NCBI GenBank assembly: GCA_016196825.1
Contig: JACPWY010000010.1
Span: 1 to 64,000, forward strand
DNA length: 64,000 bases
Direction: 5' to 3'
Origin: Deltaproteobacteria bacterium
Lineage (GTDB): Bacteria; Bdellovibrionota; FAC87; UBA2466
Below the pieces are notes generated by a model, which saw nothing but the letters and a program-made list of their open reading frames with translations, ran no database searches and was not told the origin of the DNA. Shown piece after piece: positions 42,884 to 51,441 of this stretch. The translations under genes and the position numbers were made by a program. Position 1 is the stretch's first letter. Every line of letters starts with the position of its first letter.

Positions 42884-44872
42884 GTGCGGGCTGGTCTCAT
42901 CTTGTTGATCCTTTTGTCATTAGCAGCGGAGGCTCGCCCGAAGAAGGCATCGGCGCCGAGCGAGTGGACAGTGAGCCCATACAAGATTCTGTCGGTGGAG
43001 CAGTCGCGGCTCTCCAATGGAAAGCTCGAAAGGTGGCTTTTTCAGGGGCCCGTAGAGCAGCAGAAGAGGGTGCTTCTCGCGATGGCGCGTATCGGAGACC
43101 CCTCCTTCATCGAGCCCATAAATAAGCTCCTCAATAAGAGTCGCCATTCCGAGCTGCGAAAAAGTGCGGCCTTTGCGCTGGGGTCGATCGAAGGGGAGAC
43201 CGCGTACCTTTTCGTCAGCCAGAATATTCCGATGCACAAGGATCCGGACCTCTCGCGTGAACTTCTCATGGCGGCGGGCCGCAAGGGGAATGTCCGCGCA
43301 ATCCACCAACTCAGTTTTTACCTCAAACCGACTTTTCCGACTCCGATCCAAGACGGCGCTTGCTCGGGACTGGGCCAGGCATTCGCGATGCTTGAGGAGC
43401 GCGTGCAGGATGAGGGCACACTGAAGCTCCTCGCGGAGCTCTTGGGCAATCCGGATGTGGCGCTCTCAGCCGCCTTTGCGTTGTCGCGCTGGCAGGGCGA
43501 TCCCAATCTCATTCCAGTGCAGGCGCTGTCGGGGGCCCTCCCCCAGATGGTCGATTCCGCTCCCCGCGCCTTGCTCTCGCGCGCGCTGGGGAGGGTGCGA
43601 ACACCCGCTGCACGAGAGGCTCTCATCCAGGCTTTCAAGAAGGCCAAAGAGAAAAATGAGAAGATTGAAGCTCTGAAGGGACTCGGCAATCAAGAGGTGA
43701 GTGAACCGGTGCTCGCCGTAATCGCAAGCGGTCTCACCGATTCCTTTCGACACATCCAGATCACGGCCATTCAGAGCGCCGGCAAACTGCGGACCGGGGC
43801 CGCGCCTCTCACGGGGCAAATCGATTCTCTTTTCATGGGCTCGGGGTCGGAGTGGGTGCGGTCCGAGGCGCTCATCGCGCTCGTGGCAATCGCTCCCGAC
43901 CTCGCCCGTCAGCGCATTCAGGAGCAGATCAAGAAAAGCACGGGCCTTGTGCTCGGCTCGATGGTCTACTCATTTGCCCTACTGGGCACCCCGCCCGATC
44001 TGGCTCTCATCGGAGACTTCCTCTCTTCACCACACACCGATCTGGCTCGCCGAGCGCTCGAAGGCCTCTTGCAACTGAGGCCCGAGCAATTTACACCGGG
44101 AATGAAGGAACTGATCCGCAAGACCATCCTCCGCAAAGATGCCGGACTCGTTGCGACCGCTTCCGACATTATCAGCAGGAATAAATGGTCCTCTCACCTC
44201 GATGCGCTGAAAACCACCTATGGCACGTTCAGCATGGATGACGCCGCCGAGATCCGCTCAGCAATTATTCGAACGGTCGGCGAACTGGGGGATGAAACAC
44301 AGGTTCCCTTTTTAGAGGGAGCGCTCAGAGACCGGTACCGAGTGGTGTCGGAGGCGGCCTCACGCGCACTCAAGAGAATCAATGGAAAGGATTACCCGTT
44401 TCCTCTGAGCGGTGCCGGGGGGGCGCCGGTCCCTTCCGCGGATCAGCTCACGAGCGCGGTGAAGAAGACTGCCGTCATTCAAACCAGCCGTGGTGATTTT
44501 ACGATTCGCTTCAATGAAGACACCCCGGTGACGGCTTATTACTTTCTGAAGGAAGCTCCGAACCAAAAGGGGCGCACGTTCCATCGAGTGGTCCCCAATT
44601 TCGTGGCGCAGGGAGGCGATCCTCGGGGCGATGGATTCGGTGGACCCGGCTACAGTGTGCGAGACGAAATCTCGTTGCGGCCCCACGAGCGCGGGAGCGT
44701 GGGGATTGCGACCGCGGGAAAAGACACCGGCGGTTGCCAGTTCTTCGTCGACACCGCCCCCAACCCTCACCTCCTAGGCCGCTATACCAATTTCGCGCGA
44801 GTCACGAGCGGAATCGAGGTTCTCGACCGCATGGAACCCAACGACACAATCCTAAAAATCCGGGTGTATTAA
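42884..44872 (+). CDS. Exported HEAT-repeat protein with C-terminal cyclophilin domain
   Basis: The start is GTG 42884 (a TTG just before it is the ORF-track start). A signal peptide (VRAGLILLILLSLAAEARP) leads into about 480 residues of HEAT/PBS-lyase-like helical repeats (for example KSAAFALGSIEGETAYLFVSQ, EALIALVAIAPDLARQRI, EAASRALKRINGKDYPFP). A cyclophilin-type peptidyl-prolyl isomerase follows (IQTSRGDFTIRFNEDTPV, TFHRVVPNFVAQGGDPRGDGFGGPG, QFFVDTAPNPHLLGRYTNFARV). It is probably a periplasmic folding factor whose repeats bind clients. It is divergent from the blaI-like operon across the two operators. Confidence 0.9.
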   Translation: MRAGLILLILLSLAAEARPKKASAPSEWTVSPYKILSVEQSRLSNGKLERWLFQGPVEQQKRVLLAMARIGDPSFIEPINKLLNKSRHSELRKSAAFALGSIEGETAYLFVSQNIPMHKDPDLSRELLMAAGRKGNVRAIHQLSFYLKPTFPTPIQDGACSGLGQAFAMLEERVQDEGTLKLLAELLGNPDVALSAAFALSRWQGDPNLIPVQALSGALPQMVDSAPRALLSRALGRVRTPAAREALIQAFKKAKEKNEKIEALKGLGNQEVSEPVLAVIASGLTDSFRHIQITAIQSAGKLRTGAAPLTGQIDSLFMGSGSEWVRSEALIALVAIAPDLARQRIQEQIKKSTGLVLGSMVYSFALLGTPPDLALIGDFLSSPHTDLARRALEGLLQLRPEQFTPGMKELIRKTILRKDAGLVATASDIISRNKWSSHLDALKTTYGTFSMDDAAEIRSAIIRTVGELGDETQVPFLEGALRDRYRVVSEAASRALKRINGKDYPFPLSGAGGAPVPSADQLTSAVKKTAVIQTSRGDFTIRFNEDTPVTAYYFLKEAPNQKGRTFHRVVPNFVAQGGDPRGDGFGGPGYSVRDEISLRPHERGSVGIATAGKDTGGCQFFVDTAPNPHLLGRYTNFARVTSGIEVLDRMEPNDTILKIRVY

Positions 44873-44945
44873 TCCCTCAGCTCGCTTTACTCACTGGGCG
44901 GGTGCTTTTGGCCGATTGAGCAAACCCAACCGACCTGAGGGATTA
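44870..44945. repeat. 11-bp inverted repeat with TAATCCCTCAG arms
   Basis: TAATCCCTCAG, containing the stop codon of the preceding gene, and its exact complement at 44935-44945 are separated by 54 bp. The same motif follows the stop of topoisomerase VI A (46069-46079), and TAATCCCTCA follows the stop of the HTH gene at 28890. It may be a transcript-end structure; no T-run is present. Confidence 0.5.
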
Positions 44946-45058
44946 GGCGTAGCGCACCGCTTCACAAACAATAGTTAAGGACGCAAATCCGCGCCTATAA
45001 AGGGTCTTGGGGCATCTGCCGTAAACTAGCTGTAGGGCAGAAAACCTCGGGGGACACA

Positions 45059-45934
45059 ATGAAAACTCTTCTTTTGCTGGGCCTTTCTATCTCAACCGTC
45101 TTACTGGCGGAGGCGTTCCCCGATGTCTCTAAGATGTCCGATCGCCAGGCCATCAAATACTTTGTGCAAAATGGAGGCGGACTGTCACGACCTCGCAACT
45201 GGCTTTACGATGAGACCGAGTGGATCGACTTAAAGCCCCGTCGCGATCTTCCGGCCTCATTTGATCTGAGAACGAAACACCCGACCGGGCACCTTCACCC
45301 CGTGAAGAAACAGCGGTGCGGAGACTGCTGGGCCCACAGTGTGGTGACGGTTTTGGAAAACCAGTGGGCGCTCGCCCACCCCGAGGATCCGATCCCCAGC
45401 TTCGCTCAACAAGAATTGATCTCAATCTGCGGCAACACAGGCGGCTCCTGTAACGGCGGCTTCTTCACCGCCTTTAACTACGCCCTCGGTCGCTCCGGGC
45501 CAGGCCTCCCCATGGACCGCGATCTCCCCTACCACGGCTACACCACCTATTGTGACAAGACCGTGAAAAAAGAGCCGCGCGGATATGCATGGGCCTATGT
45601 CGGTTCGCGCACCTCCACGAGTGGCGCCACGATCGATCAGATGAAGGAGGCCCTCCTTCAATACGGCACGCTCAGCGTGACCGTTCACGCCTTCAATACT
45701 TCCGGGCCTAACGTATACACGAGCTGTGCCGCAGGCTGGACCAATCACATGGTCAATATCGAGGGCTGGGTGGATGACCCTCGTTACAACGGCGGCGGCT
45801 ACTGGATCATGCGTAATTCCTGGGGCCTCACCTTTGGCGATCAGGGCTACGCCAAGGTCGCGTACAAAGACGCGATAGGGAACAAATGTTCTTCTCTCGG
45901 ACTCGAGACAGCGGTGCTCACGCGGCTTGAATAG
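45059..45934 (+). CDS. Papain-like (C1) cysteine protease, exported
   Basis: The 291-residue protein has a signal peptide (MKTLLLLGLSISTVLLAEA) and a short pro-region. The C1 fold follows: catalytic Cys in KKQRCGDCWAHSVV, ISICGNTGGSCNGGFF, catalytic His in TNHMVNIEGWVDD and Asn in YWIMRNSWG. All three residues are present. The pro-region is shorter than in plant and animal cathepsins. It likely degrades extracellular or prey protein, or processes envelope proteins. The gene stands alone with its own GGGGGA site. Confidence 0.92.
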   Translation: MKTLLLLGLSISTVLLAEAFPDVSKMSDRQAIKYFVQNGGGLSRPRNWLYDETEWIDLKPRRDLPASFDLRTKHPTGHLHPVKKQRCGDCWAHSVVTVLENQWALAHPEDPIPSFAQQELISICGNTGGSCNGGFFTAFNYALGRSGPGLPMDRDLPYHGYTTYCDKTVKKEPRGYAWAYVGSRTSTSGATIDQMKEALLQYGTLSVTVHAFNTSGPNVYTSCAAGWTNHMVNIEGWVDDPRYNGGGYWIMRNSWGLTFGDQGYAKVAYKDAIGNKCSSLGLETAVLTRLE

Positions 45935-46076
45935 AGAATGGCCAGTTGAAGTATCACTTGAGTTCGAAGTGCTCTGCAATGAGGACGCGATCGTCGCTGC
46001 CCGTCGAGGGAGGTCCGTGGAGGAGCGCATCGAATGAAACTCCCTTGTCCTGCCAGTATCGCTAGCACCTGAGGGA
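45935..46076. other. Intergenic region with a possible C-terminal coding relic
   Basis: On the minus strand one frame reads YWQDKGVSFDALLHGPPS and on to ...IAEHFELK with a stop, without any start codon after an upstream in-frame stop. It looks like a protein C-terminus and may be a gene relic. It is too short to identify. Confidence 0.25.
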
Positions 46077-47216
46077 TTATATATAGTTCTTCTTCTTGAT
46101 CTTCTCGACGATGATCTTTTCGGGCATTTGCGGATCGCGCGAGTTGACCGTGAAGTAGGACTGCTGTTCGCAGCGGCGTTTGTTTTTGAGCAACCAGTGG
46201 AGGATCTCGGCCAACCCCTTGTTGCGTCTGTCCTTGAAGAAGGGATCGTTCTTAAGAGCATCCACCGCCTTTTTTAGGGCTCGCGCCTCCCCGGGATCGC
46301 TCTCCTTCACCGGATAGTCGAATAGGTCATATTTCTTGATATCCTCGGGCAGCACTCCCAAGAACTTCACATCTGGCGCCGAAAAATCGGAGTTCCGGAT
46401 GAGACTCGCCGCGGAACCCGCCTTGAGCGTACGGAAAATGTTTTGCATGGTATACGCGTCCAGATCGCCGAAGAAATAGATGGGAACTTTGAGCTGATCT
46501 TGGATGAGCTTGGCCCACCCTCGAACCGCATTGCTCGGCACGCCCTGTGCGCCCATGAGGATCGCGCGGTGACGCTTGCAAAATCCGTTGGCCACAAAGG
46601 TATTCGCCGTGCCTTCTGATTCGACAATCAGGCAGAAGTCGATTCGACTTTTCGCTTTGAGCTGAAGGCTCTGGGGACGATTCTTGGGTTGAAACGGTGT
46701 CGTTCCGAGTGAACCCAGGTCCACGACCGCCCTTCCGCCATCCGGCAAAGTCTCGGTGACAACGAGCTGGTTCGAGTAGGTCTGTCCGCCGCGATCATTG
46801 GCGTAGCAGTTCAGCTCTTCGCGATAACACTCGAGCATCTCACAGATGAAATCGATGACCGAGTCGCTTTCCGACTGATCCTGGAAATCGAGCGGCTTGA
46901 GCTCCGGGCTATGTTTCACCTCTCCCTTTGCCATGTAATAAAGCTCGCGCTTTGTGTTGACCGCGCCGGTTTCTACATTTCTGAGAAGAATCTCCAGCAA
47001 AAAGATCGCTCGCGACATCTTCTGAACGCTCGAGACGTTCAGCTCGGTGCGGACCATCTTTTTTCCAGGCGTCAAGAAACCCACTTTCGGGTTGTAAAAC
47101 GAATTGTCGAGGGAACACTTCACCGCTTCGAGCACCGGACGCTTGGCCGCCTCAAGATCAGAGAGGAGTCGACTGCACAGGTCCTTTGAGATCTTAGGTA
47201 ACGATTCTTCTTTCAT
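46077..47216 (-). CDS. top6A: DNA topoisomerase VI subunit A (Spo11-like)
   Basis: Topo VI is a type IIB enzyme that makes ATP-dependent double-strand passage; subunit A cuts DNA. The 379-residue protein has the winged-helix active site NTKRELYYMAKG with the expected catalytic Tyr (Y94). The Toprim metal residues appear in CLIVESEGTANTFV (Glu) and FFGDLDAYTMQNIF (the DxD). It ends soon after the Toprim domain, as in archaeal enzymes. Its start overlaps the subunit B stop by 4 bp. Topo VI is usual in archaea and plants and uncommon in bacteria. Confidence 0.93.
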   Translation of the reverse strand: MKEESLPKISKDLCSRLLSDLEAAKRPVLEAVKCSLDNSFYNPKVGFLTPGKKMVRTELNVSSVQKMSRAIFLLEILLRNVETGAVNTKRELYYMAKGEVKHSPELKPLDFQDQSESDSVIDFICEMLECYREELNCYANDRGGQTYSNQLVVTETLPDGGRAVVDLGSLGTTPFQPKNRPQSLQLKAKSRIDFCLIVESEGTANTFVANGFCKRHRAILMGAQGVPSNAVRGWAKLIQDQLKVPIYFFGDLDAYTMQNIFRTLKAGSAASLIRNSDFSAPDVKFLGVLPEDIKKYDLFDYPVKESDPGEARALKKAVDALKNDPFFKDRRNKGLAEILHWLLKNKRRCEQQSYFTVNSRDPQMPEKIIVEKIKKKNYI

Positions 47217-49114
47217 GCCAATTCCTCTTCCTTAGTCTTCTCTTTCCCTTTAGCCACTTTCTTGGCCTTAACCAGGGTTTTTTCTTTGGCGGCCGCTTTT
47301 TCTTTAGGTGCCGCCTTCTCCTTCTCGGCACCCTTTTCTTTCTTCGACGCTTTGGCGCCCTTCTTCGGAGCCGGAGCCTCCGCTGTGTTGGCGTCCACTG
47401 TCAGCTCGGCTTCGGATGCCTCTGCCTCAGACCCAGCCGGCGTCTGATCTTCGGCAGACTCCTTTTTGATAATCTGAATCTTTCCTCTGGCCTCGTGATC
47501 CTTCACCTCTTTGACCGCCTCGGTCAGCTGCTTCTTTGCAGCATTCACATCTCGGCCCAGTAACTTGATGATTCCTTCAGTAGCCTTCTTCTTCCGGGTC
47601 GCGGGTGCGCTGGTGATGCGACACAAACAATCAACTAGAATGGGGCAAAACTGTTCGATGTGCTGCAGTTTCTCTTCGAGATCGGCCTCTCGGTGCTCCT
47701 TGCGAATGTGGCGAGAAAGGCGCTGACCTGCCTGCATCAAGGCCCGACGGATCTCCTCCACGAGCTCATCACTCGCGTCGACAGTCTCTTTCGAAGCGTT
47801 CTTAAACTTGATGAATGGGCTTACAAGCGAGATCGCGATCACATAAGGGCCCATCGGAACGCTGTCGCGTGGCTGGGCCAGCCCGTACGCGCGCCAGTTC
47901 ACCGTCTCAACCGCCTTTGTCATCGCACAGGCCGATTTATCGAACTGAAGCGGCACTCGGTTAGCGAACCGAAGAACACTCGAAGGAGGTGCCTCGCCAT
48001 CTTGGGATGGCGCATTCCCGTCCTTTAATCGCGCGACCGCGACCTCAACAGCGACCGGCTTGTAATCACAAATGGTCGGCTTCCGAGTAACCACAGCAAA
48101 AAAATCCACCTCACCCAAACGGCGGACGCTCTTGGAAAAGGCTTCCTCCCCGATAGTCATCACGGAACGAGTGCTGGGAGACATCAGCTCTGTTTTCTGA
48201 ATCGCGGCAAAAATGTCCTTGAAGTTAGCTTCATTGAGCTTGTCTACGCTCGTGTCGGTCAACTTCTTATTCATCCCGTTTTTGACGAACTCGCCGATCG
48301 CATTGTCCGTGATGCGTGAAAAGCCCTTCTTAAGCCAGGTTGCAGCGGTAGACCGCCCAAAAAGGTGAGAATGGGCGATGAACTCTCCCAGTTTCATGGT
48401 GTGTGGGTGTGGTTCGGTGGCCTCGGGCACATCCGGGGCCCTGTCCGTCACACGTTTGATCGTCTGCCATGGCTGATCAAGCACCTTGAATTTGAGATTC
48501 ACATGCGGGTTCACGAGCGCTGTGCCGGTCATGTAAGTGAGAAGGCCACCCTCACCATTGAGTTGAATTCGGCCGTCGATGACAAATTCCACGGAAACAC
48601 CGTGCGGGCGATCCCACGATAGGGTCTTCTTATCCTTGAGGACCCCCTTATTGTTTTTGATGTCGACCTCGACGAGAGCCGAAACCGCCTGCCGCATTTT
48701 GGGCGTCCTGGTGATCACGGTCACACCCTTGGCACTCGTGAGCTGCGCCCACGTCGTGGCAGCCGAAATGCCAATACCCTGCTGACCGCGCGAACAACGA
48801 CCGCGGCCAAACTTCGAAGAGGCCAGGTACTCACCAAACACCTTCGACAAATCATCGACCTCAATTCCGGGCCCGTTGTCCTCCACCCGGATCTTTACGA
48901 GATCGGTATTCTTCAAGGTGCCCGCGCCAATTTTTTCGACCGAGATGGAAAGCTCAGGAAGAATCTCCGCGTCCTCACACGCATCGAGCGAGTTGTCGAC
49001 AGCCTCTTTAAGTGTGGTGAGAACCGCTTTGGTGGGCGAAGAGAATCCAACCTGTTGCAGGTTCTTGGAGAAATACTCGGCTGTGCTACTTGTGGTGATC
49101 TTCTGCTTGGCCAC
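47213..49114 (-). CDS. top6B: DNA topoisomerase VI subunit B
   Basis: The ATPase subunit: GHKL fold with AVLTTLKEAVDNSLDACED, VEDNGPGIEVDDLSKVFGEYLASSKF and SRGQQGIGISAATTWAQLT, then helix-two-turn-helix and transducer domains. I set the start at GTG 49114 (VAKQKITTSSTAEYFSKNL, 633 residues), because a good promoter (TTGATT-N16-TATACT) lies between it and the ORF-track TTG at 49156. The last 130 or so residues are not part of the archaeal fold: an acidic stretch and then a Lys/Glu/Ala tail (KKGAKASKKEKGAEKEK...). The tail may bind DNA. Confidence 0.93.
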   Translation of the reverse strand: MAKQKITTSSTAEYFSKNLQQVGFSSPTKAVLTTLKEAVDNSLDACEDAEILPELSISVEKIGAGTLKNTDLVKIRVEDNGPGIEVDDLSKVFGEYLASSKFGRGRCSRGQQGIGISAATTWAQLTSAKGVTVITRTPKMRQAVSALVEVDIKNNKGVLKDKKTLSWDRPHGVSVEFVIDGRIQLNGEGGLLTYMTGTALVNPHVNLKFKVLDQPWQTIKRVTDRAPDVPEATEPHPHTMKLGEFIAHSHLFGRSTAATWLKKGFSRITDNAIGEFVKNGMNKKLTDTSVDKLNEANFKDIFAAIQKTELMSPSTRSVMTIGEEAFSKSVRRLGEVDFFAVVTRKPTICDYKPVAVEVAVARLKDGNAPSQDGEAPPSSVLRFANRVPLQFDKSACAMTKAVETVNWRAYGLAQPRDSVPMGPYVIAISLVSPFIKFKNASKETVDASDELVEEIRRALMQAGQRLSRHIRKEHREADLEEKLQHIEQFCPILVDCLCRITSAPATRKKKATEGIIKLLGRDVNAAKKQLTEAVKEVKDHEARGKIQIIKKESAEDQTPAGSEAEASEAELTVDANTAEAPAPKKGAKASKKEKGAEKEKAAPKEKAAAKEKTLVKAKKVAKGKEKTKEEELA

Positions 49115-49135
49115 ACAACCCCCGTCGGTCTCGTA

Positions 49136-49163
49136 AGTATACGGGTTGCCTGCCAAAAATCAA
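49136..49163 (-). promoter_or_regulatory. Promoter of the topoisomerase VI operon
   Basis: TTGATT, a 16-bp spacer and TATACT on the minus strand, with the -10 21 nt upstream of the GTG start, separate the topo VI operon from gltA transcription. Confidence 0.55.
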
Positions 49164-49187
49164 AGTCACTCCAAGAGGCGGAAAAGG

Positions 49188-49239
49188 GGAAAAGGTACCA
49201 AGTTACTTTTCGGCCGAAAAGTAACTTGGTACCTTTTCC
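49188..49239. repeat. Perfect 52-bp palindrome
   Basis: Two 26-bp arms, GGAAAAGGTACCAAGTTACT then TTTCGG and the exact complement, meet with no loop. It lies between the gltA stop and the topo VI promoter. In RNA it would form a long hairpin ending in ...CCTTTTCC and could terminate gltA transcription; in DNA it could extrude as a cruciform. Confidence 0.9.
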
Positions 49240-49244
49240 TTCCT

Positions 49245-50531
49245 CTACCGTTGGCCGACGGGGACGTAGCGGCGTTGCTTGGGGCCAGTGTAGATCTGGC
49301 GCGGACGCCCGATCTTCGCGTTCGGAGATTCCAACATCTCCTTCCATTGCGCAACCCAACCCGGAGCGCGCCCAATAGCAAACATCACGGTGAACATGTT
49401 CATTGGTATGTTGAGCGCGCGGTAGATGATGCCGCTGTAGAAGTCGACGTTCGGATAGAGCTTCCGGCTGATGAAGTACTCGTCAGCCAAGGCCGCCTCT
49501 TCGAGCTGCTTTGCAATGTCCAGGAGCGGATCCGATACGCCCAGCTTCGCAAGAACTGCATCACAGGAGCGTTTGATGATCTTGGCGCGTGGATCAAAGT
49601 TTTTATAGACGCGGTGGCCAAATCCAAAGAGCTTCACGCCCTCTTCTTTGGATTTCACCCGCTCCACAAACTTTCTCACATTGCCGCCGTTGCCCTTGAT
49701 GGTCTGGAGCATCTCCACCACCTCTTGGTTCGCACCACCATGAAGCGGGCCCCAGAGCGCCGAGATGCCAGCCGAAACCGACGCGTAAAGATTGGCTCGG
49801 CTGCTGCCCACCAGGCGCACCGTTGAAGTGCTGCAGTTCTGTTCGTGATCGGCGTGCAGTATCAGAAGAAGGTCCAAAGCCCGAGAGATCTCAGGGTCTG
49901 CCTGATACTCCTCAGCTGGCACCGCAAACATCATCTTCATGAAATTCGAGCAGTAATCGAGGCTATTCGTCGGATACACAAATGGCTGACCGATCGATTT
50001 CTTGTAAGCAAACGCCGCAATCGTTGGGATTTTGGCTAACAAACGAAAGATCGAGAGCTCGAGATGTTCCGGGGAATCCACGCTCGAAGTGTCTTGATAG
50101 AAGGTCGAAAGCGTTGCGACCGCCGAGGAGAGGATCGCCATTGGGTGGGCGTCTCGAGGGAAGCCATCGTAGAAGCGCTTCATGTCTTCATGAATGATCG
50201 TGTGGCGAGTGAGGTTGTTCGTAAACCGAACGAGCTCTTTCAAAGTCGGCAGCCGGCCGTAAATCAAAAGAAAACTGGTCTCGACAAAATTGGAGTGCTC
50301 AGCGAGGTCCTCAATCGGAATCCCGCGGTAGCGCAAGATACCTTTCTCTCCATCGAGAAACGTCACGGCACTTTGGCAGGCGCCCGTATTCATATACCCG
50401 TTGTCGAGCGTGATGAGCCCGGTCTTCGCTCGAAGCTGACCGATGTCGATCCCCAACTCGCCTTCTGACCCTTCGACCACCGGAAGCTCAAACTCTTTGT
50501 CGCCATATTTCAGAATCGCCACTTTGGCCAT
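49245..50531 (-). CDS. gltA: Citrate synthase
   Basis: Condenses acetyl-CoA and oxaloacetate to enter the TCA cycle. The 428-residue protein is the type II (Gram-negative hexameric) form, with an N-terminal beta domain (AKVAILKYGDKEFELPVVEGSEG). Active-site residues are in HADHEQNCSTSTVRLVGSS, ALWGPLHGGANQEV and GFGHRVYKNFDPRA. AAAGGAAG precedes the ATG. The stop lies 5 bp from the 52-bp palindrome. Confidence 0.97.
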   Translation of the reverse strand: MAKVAILKYGDKEFELPVVEGSEGELGIDIGQLRAKTGLITLDNGYMNTGACQSAVTFLDGEKGILRYRGIPIEDLAEHSNFVETSFLLIYGRLPTLKELVRFTNNLTRHTIIHEDMKRFYDGFPRDAHPMAILSSAVATLSTFYQDTSSVDSPEHLELSIFRLLAKIPTIAAFAYKKSIGQPFVYPTNSLDYCSNFMKMMFAVPAEEYQADPEISRALDLLLILHADHEQNCSTSTVRLVGSSRANLYASVSAGISALWGPLHGGANQEVVEMLQTIKGNGGNVRKFVERVKSKEEGVKLFGFGHRVYKNFDPRAKIIKRSCDAVLAKLGVSDPLLDIAKQLEEAALADEYFISRKLYPNVDFYSGIIYRALNIPMNMFTVMFAIGRAPGWVAQWKEMLESPNAKIGRPRQIYTGPKQRRYVPVGQR

Positions 50532-50618
50532 AGGTTCTTCCTTTAGAGACGTAATCGGTAAAAGGCCGAAAACAGTGAAGAAGTTCTAACATCGATCCCT
50601 CGCCCTTGAAACAGCGTG

Positions 50619-51425
50619 TTACCGACGGGCGAGACGATTGGCTCGACGCGTTGCCTGAACGATCGCCTTGATGAGGGTGACTCGCAATTTCCCCTCCTCG
50701 AGTTCCATCAGCCCATCGATGGTGCAGCCGGCCGGAGTAGTCACCTCGTCTTTCAGCGCCGCTGGGTGTCGTCCTGTCTCCAGAAGCATTTTGGCTGACC
50801 CGAGAACCGTGTGGGCCGCGAGCTGGATGGCGAGATCCCGGGGTAAACCCACCTTGATGCCCCCGTCAGTGAGAGATTCCAAAACGACGTACACATAGGC
50901 TGGGCCGCAACCCGAGAGTCCGGTCACGGCGTCCATCTGCTTTTCATCGACGCGAACGTGGGCCCCCACAGGACTAAAAAGCTGGACCGCGCGCAATGCG
51001 TCCTTCTCTTTGGCATGAGCTCCGAGACAAAACGCCGTGATCCCCGCCCGAACAAAGGCGGGCGTATTGGGCATCGCCCTCACGATCGCCACTGGCTGAT
51101 TGAGCAGAAGCTGGATCTGAACCGTCGAGAAACTCGCCATAATCGAAATGACAGTCTTCCCCTTGAGATCACAGGCCGCCATCTCGGCGAGCACATCGGC
51201 TCCGTTTTGCGGCTTCACCGCCAGCAGAATAAGGTCGCACCTCTTCACTAGGTCCGCATTGTCCCTAGCCCGATGAATACCCAGCTCTTTTGCTACACGC
51301 TGAGCAGTCTCAACGTGCCGAGTCATAAAGAGAATCTGAGAGGGCTTCAGGGTTTTCGAGTCGAGGAGACCCTGGACCAAACAGCGCCCCATTCTTCCCA
51401 GTCCGATGATACCGATGCTCTCCAC
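50619..51425 (-). CDS. proC: Pyrroline-5-carboxylate reductase
   Basis: ProC reduces pyrroline-5-carboxylate to proline with NAD(P)H. I place the start at GTG 51425 (VESIGIIGLGRMGRCLVQGLL, 268 residues, the normal family length); the ORF track start lies inside the upstream gene. Motifs: the Rossmann GLGRMG, AVKPQ, VRAMPNTPAFVRAGITAF and the C-terminal LSGCGPAYVYVVLESLTDGGIKVGL / TPAGCTIDGL. The gene begins 17 bp after the DUF2330 stop, so it may be read from that operon. Confidence 0.94.
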   Translation of the reverse strand: MESIGIIGLGRMGRCLVQGLLDSKTLKPSQILFMTRHVETAQRVAKELGIHRARDNADLVKRCDLILLAVKPQNGADVLAEMAACDLKGKTVISIMASFSTVQIQLLLNQPVAIVRAMPNTPAFVRAGITAFCLGAHAKEKDALRAVQLFSPVGAHVRVDEKQMDAVTGLSGCGPAYVYVVLESLTDGGIKVGLPRDLAIQLAAHTVLGSAKMLLETGRHPAALKDEVTTPAGCTIDGLMELEEGKLRVTLIKAIVQATRRANRLARR

Positions 51426-51441
51426 CAGTCTCTTATCGGCG

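Noticed and set aside
45422-46261. 279-codon minus-strand ORF
   Set aside because: It is antisense to the papain-like protease and runs into topoisomerase VI A in another frame; composition is Arg/Ser/Thr-rich as in GC-driven shadows.
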